The notes below the pieces were generated by a model that ran no database searches, had not been told where the DNA came from, and saw nothing but the letters and a program-made list of their open reading frames with translations. DNA of 64,000 nucleotides, from assembly GCA_907164885.2 (NCBI GenBank), contig OU015499.1:158471828-158535827 (forward strand). The letters are read 5' to 3'. The stretch is from Dolomedes plantarius. Taxonomy: Eukaryota > Arthropoda > Arachnida > Araneae > Dolomedidae. Below, piece after piece: positions 61,569 to 64,000 of the stretch. The stretch's first letter is position 1. The number at the start of each line of letters is the position of its first letter. The translations under genes were made by a program, and so were the position numbers.

Positions 61569-62046
61569 CGTGTTTCATATCCATTTCGTTATTAATTAAA
61601 GACAATCGTGGACCGAATAATTAGATGAGATGACAGAGATCGCTTAAATTCGTTTATTTTCATTATTACTATCAGAGCTCCAACATAATTATGCAACCGC
61701 TCCACCCAGGTTCTCTATCAAGACATACGTCTTCTCTCAATCAGATCTCTGTTCCTACTGACTAGCTTTTCTTTGTTAAAATCCGCCCAATCTTTCCGCT
61801 GATTCATCATGGAATGTTCTCCACATTTCTCTTATGTAACTCTTTATGTAACTTGCTCCTTCCGAAAAATATCTCTTTTCTGAACAGCACCCGTCTAGTG
61901 GCGATCCCTATTGCTATTTTTTGCTATTAACAACCCTTCTTCTTTTATGGCGAACTTTCATGAGTTAATATTTTTTTATTATAAATTCCCCCTTTTCCTT
62001 AACAAAAGCCCCCCTATATTTTAGTTTTATGTTTTTCCTTACATAC

Positions 62047-62050
<4 letters not shown>
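61567..62050. other. Unassigned AT-rich region between two microsatellites
   Basis: No ORF or element end is recognised. It may be the interior of an element whose ends have become microsatellites. Confidence 0.35.

Positions 62051-62140
<90 letters not shown>
62051..62140. repeat. (CATA)n / (TA)n microsatellite
   Basis: ACATACATACAT run passing into about 70 bases of TA. Confidence 0.9.
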
Positions 62141-62142
<2 letters not shown>

Positions 62143-62372
62143 ATTAACTTTCAGAATCAAAGCCTTGATCATACGTGTCCCTATTTCCATGTGTTCTATT
62201 GAAAGACTTAATTCTCTGAGGTTTGCTATCAGGCAAAGCGTACAGAAGGTCGTTCGCACTTTATGGAAACGATTTTGCTAGTTAAGTTTTATGTATATAT
62301 GCCGTAATTTTTGAGGCGCTTTGCTTCTATCTGATAGCCATGGTTCTTCAAAATATCTGTAGCTCGTATTTT

Positions 62373-63225
62373 CTATGAAAGCAAACTTTTTCTTAGTACT
62401 GTCATGTCAATTTTACCCCATTCCTCTTGGATCGTTTTCCAAAGTCCGTTCAGTGTTCTCGGATGCCGTTTTCCTAAGGCTCGTTTTAATAAACCGAAAG
62501 CGCAAAAGTCCATTGGAGTAGCGTCGGGTGATTTTACAGGTATTTCATTAAATGGTAAACACTTTATTTCGGTTTCTGATTCTTTCTTCGCTAAATAAGC
62601 GGCAGTTGATTTAGACGCGTGACTAGAGGCTTTGTCCATATAAAGCTCAACTTTATGATTGTCCTTTTCCATATAAGGCCGGAATTTCTTCTTCAAAAAA
62701 GGGTTCTAAAATATTCTGCCGATAATAGAGGGAATTAATTTTGGCTTTACATGAGACTTTTTTTATTTTTAATTTGCCGTCGTCACAAAACCCTGCAACT
62801 ATCATGGATCCGTTTGGGAACTTTTATGTACACTGACGTAGCCATTTCGTACGGTCATTCCCGTCAACTGAACAATAGAAAACGATGTTTTTTTATTGCA
62901 GTCATTTAAATACATCCATGCCCCATCGAGTGTTACCACACATTTCCATTTTTCAGCACCTAGGTGTTTTCATATAATTTTCTTCATTTTGTTTTCCTTT
63001 CAGAAGTTTCCTTTGGCGAAAGCAGACGAACTTTAGGTTTAAATATCTTTTTTAATCTCAAATCTTCATGAACGATTTCACTTACAGTGCTAGAAGGCAT
63101 GCCTAGTTTCGTTGTAATGGATCTTTGAGTCGGCGGATTTTCGTTTAGGAGCAGAGACTTGACTTTCTCGATATTTAACTGCGTTCGAACAGTCTTAGGA
63201 TGAGGTTTCGCGGTCATGTTTTCAT
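62373..63225 (-). pseudogene. Tc1/mariner-type transposase relic (same lineage as 23500-23793)
   Basis: Minus strand. The N-terminal helix-turn-helix is readable at 62984-63225 (QLNIEKVKSLLLNENPPTQR, then LGMPSSTVSEIVHEDL). The middle (62700-62980) is in mixed frames with several stops. The C-terminal third at 62373-62696 shows the second catalytic Asp in YMDKASSHASK and the third in KSPDATPMDFCAFGLLK. The element is dead. Confidence 0.78.
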
Positions 63226-63434
63226 TTTTACTTTCAGTTAGACGCTTTTTTCCTTTCAAGTTTAGTATACACTCATGGACAAAAAAAATTAGCGCACCAA
63301 GAAATAATTGCGGGATCGTAACGAAACTTGCAATGAAGGTACATGTCGGGGAGATATGCAAATGATTAGAAATGCAGCGTGATTGCCCATTACGTATAGC
63401 CGGTAGAGGGCGTTGAACATCGTACTCTGTGGAG

Positions 63435-63440
63435 TATAAA
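63435..63440 (+). promoter_or_regulatory. TATA box of the Tc1-like element
   Basis: TATAAA 68 bases before the transposase ATG, inside the element. It is well placed for a transcript starting about 63465. Confidence 0.5.
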
Positions 63441-63502
63441 ACAGGTAACCAAAGCTTGTTTGAGTGTGCTGAATCATTTACAAAGGAAGAGCTGAGATAG
63501 AC

Positions 63503-64000
63503 ATGCCATTACGCCGCGTTCGAAGACAATATAAGCAGTTGTCGCAGTTTGAGAGAGGGAGAATCGTAGGGATGATGGAAGCTGGGTGGTCAGCTAGGCG
63601 AGTAGCTCGTCAATTAGGCCGCTCTGATTGTGTTGTGAGGAGGTGTTGGGACCAGTGGACCCGAGAGATGTCATGTACACGAAGACCAGGCTCAGGACGC
63701 CCTCGACAGACCAGTCGTCGAGAAGACCGCCACATCGTAAGAAATGCACGCGTACAGCCAACTGCTTCATCGGCTGCCATCCAGGCACAGGTAGCACCTT
63801 CACTGGGGGCCTCTGTGTCTTCTCGAACCATACGAAGGCGCCTGGCTGAAGGACAGTTGGTATCGCGGCGCCCATTACGTGTGCTGCCCTTGACGCCCAC
63901 CCATCGACGCCTCCGTTTGGAGTTTTGCCGCGCACGAGGAAACTGGACTGCAGCGGAATGGAACCAGGTCGTCTTTAGCGACGAATCCAGATTCAATCTC
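63503..64000 (+). CDS. Tc1-like transposase, N-terminal 166 residues, open to the window edge
   Basis: ATG at 63503-63505, followed by 166 codons without a stop. The paired helix-turn-helix is visible: first domain SQFERGRIVGMMEAGWSARR with VARQLGRSDCVVRRC, then the linker RRPGSGRPRQTS, and the second domain around SSRTIRRRLAEGQL. The first catalytic Asp is in NQVVFSDESRFNL at the very end. The second Asp and the Glu lie beyond the window. It is the only DNA-transposon protein here without a lesion in the visible part, and may be recent or active. Confidence 0.9.
   Translation, partial: MPLRRVRRQYKQLSQFERGRIVGMMEAGWSARRVARQLGRSDCVVRRCWDQWTREMSCTRRPGSGRPRQTSRREDRHIVRNARVQPTASSAAIQAQVAPSLGASVSSRTIRRRLAEGQLVSRRPLRVLPLTPTHRRLRLEFCRARGNWTAAEWNQVVFSDESRFNL

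Larger units (their letters stand above)
63270..64000 (+). mobile_element. Tc1-like element, apparently intact, runs off the window
   Basis: Begins right after TA (63268-63269) with CACTCATGGACAAAAAAAAT, a typical Tc1-type end. A 233-bp leader follows, then the transposase. The right half lies outside the window. Confidence 0.85.

Overview
The window is eukaryotic. It has introns with canonical GT..AG borders, tRNA-derived SINEs, a BEL/Pao LTR retrotransposon, a Penelope-like fragment, Helitrons and many Tc1/mariner, hAT, pogo/Tigger and PIF/Harbinger relics. The mix and the particular Tc1 and mariner lineages fit an arthropod, most likely an arachnid such as a spider. That taxonomic step is inference from family composition, not from a host gene I recognise.

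The backbone is a tandem segmental array with a period of about 11.1-11.3 kb. Unit 1 runs 1-11107 and unit 2 runs 11108-19950, where transposon nests cut it. Unit 3 runs from about 37065 to 45943 and lacks its first ~3 kb. Unit 4 runs from 45944 to about 61475, with large insertions. Each complete unit holds, in order: a non-coding block with TGACGTCA palindromes, a dead Tc1 copy (minus strand), a three-exon gene (plus strand), SINEs, a mariner relic, two more Tc1 relics and a tRNA-like SINE at the unit border. The gene is the only host-like gene here. Joining exons at 3674-3705, 4910-4981 and 6318-6642 (unit 1 numbering) gives a basic protein of about 142 residues, and the same structure recurs in all four units. 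Copy 3 has lost its start codon. I do not recognise the family.

Between units 2 and 3 (about 19.95-37.06 kb) lies a transposon nest. It holds a Helitron carrying a mariner-derived MITE, a pogo-like MITE, a Penelope-like GIY-YIG fragment, Tc1/mariner scraps, and a second Helitron carrying a mariner-like element with ~0.5 kb terminal inverted repeats. It also holds a hAT transposase relic split by a MITE and by a 5.87 kb BEL/Pao element with identical LTRs, and an unclassified transposon ORF split by a hAT MITE whose core is a minisatellite.

Unit 4 is broken downstream of its gene by a 3.06 kb element with ~0.4 kb terminal inverted repeats coding for an unclassified zinc-binding-like protein. 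This is followed by three Helitrons joined head to tail without spacer, then a Tigger-like relic. The window ends inside a Tc1 element whose transposase is open as far as it can be read.

Because the four units are near copies of one another, several insertions can be checked against an empty site in a sister unit. That makes the element boundaries for the Harbinger MITE, one Helitron and the 620-bp element in unit 3 unusually firm.
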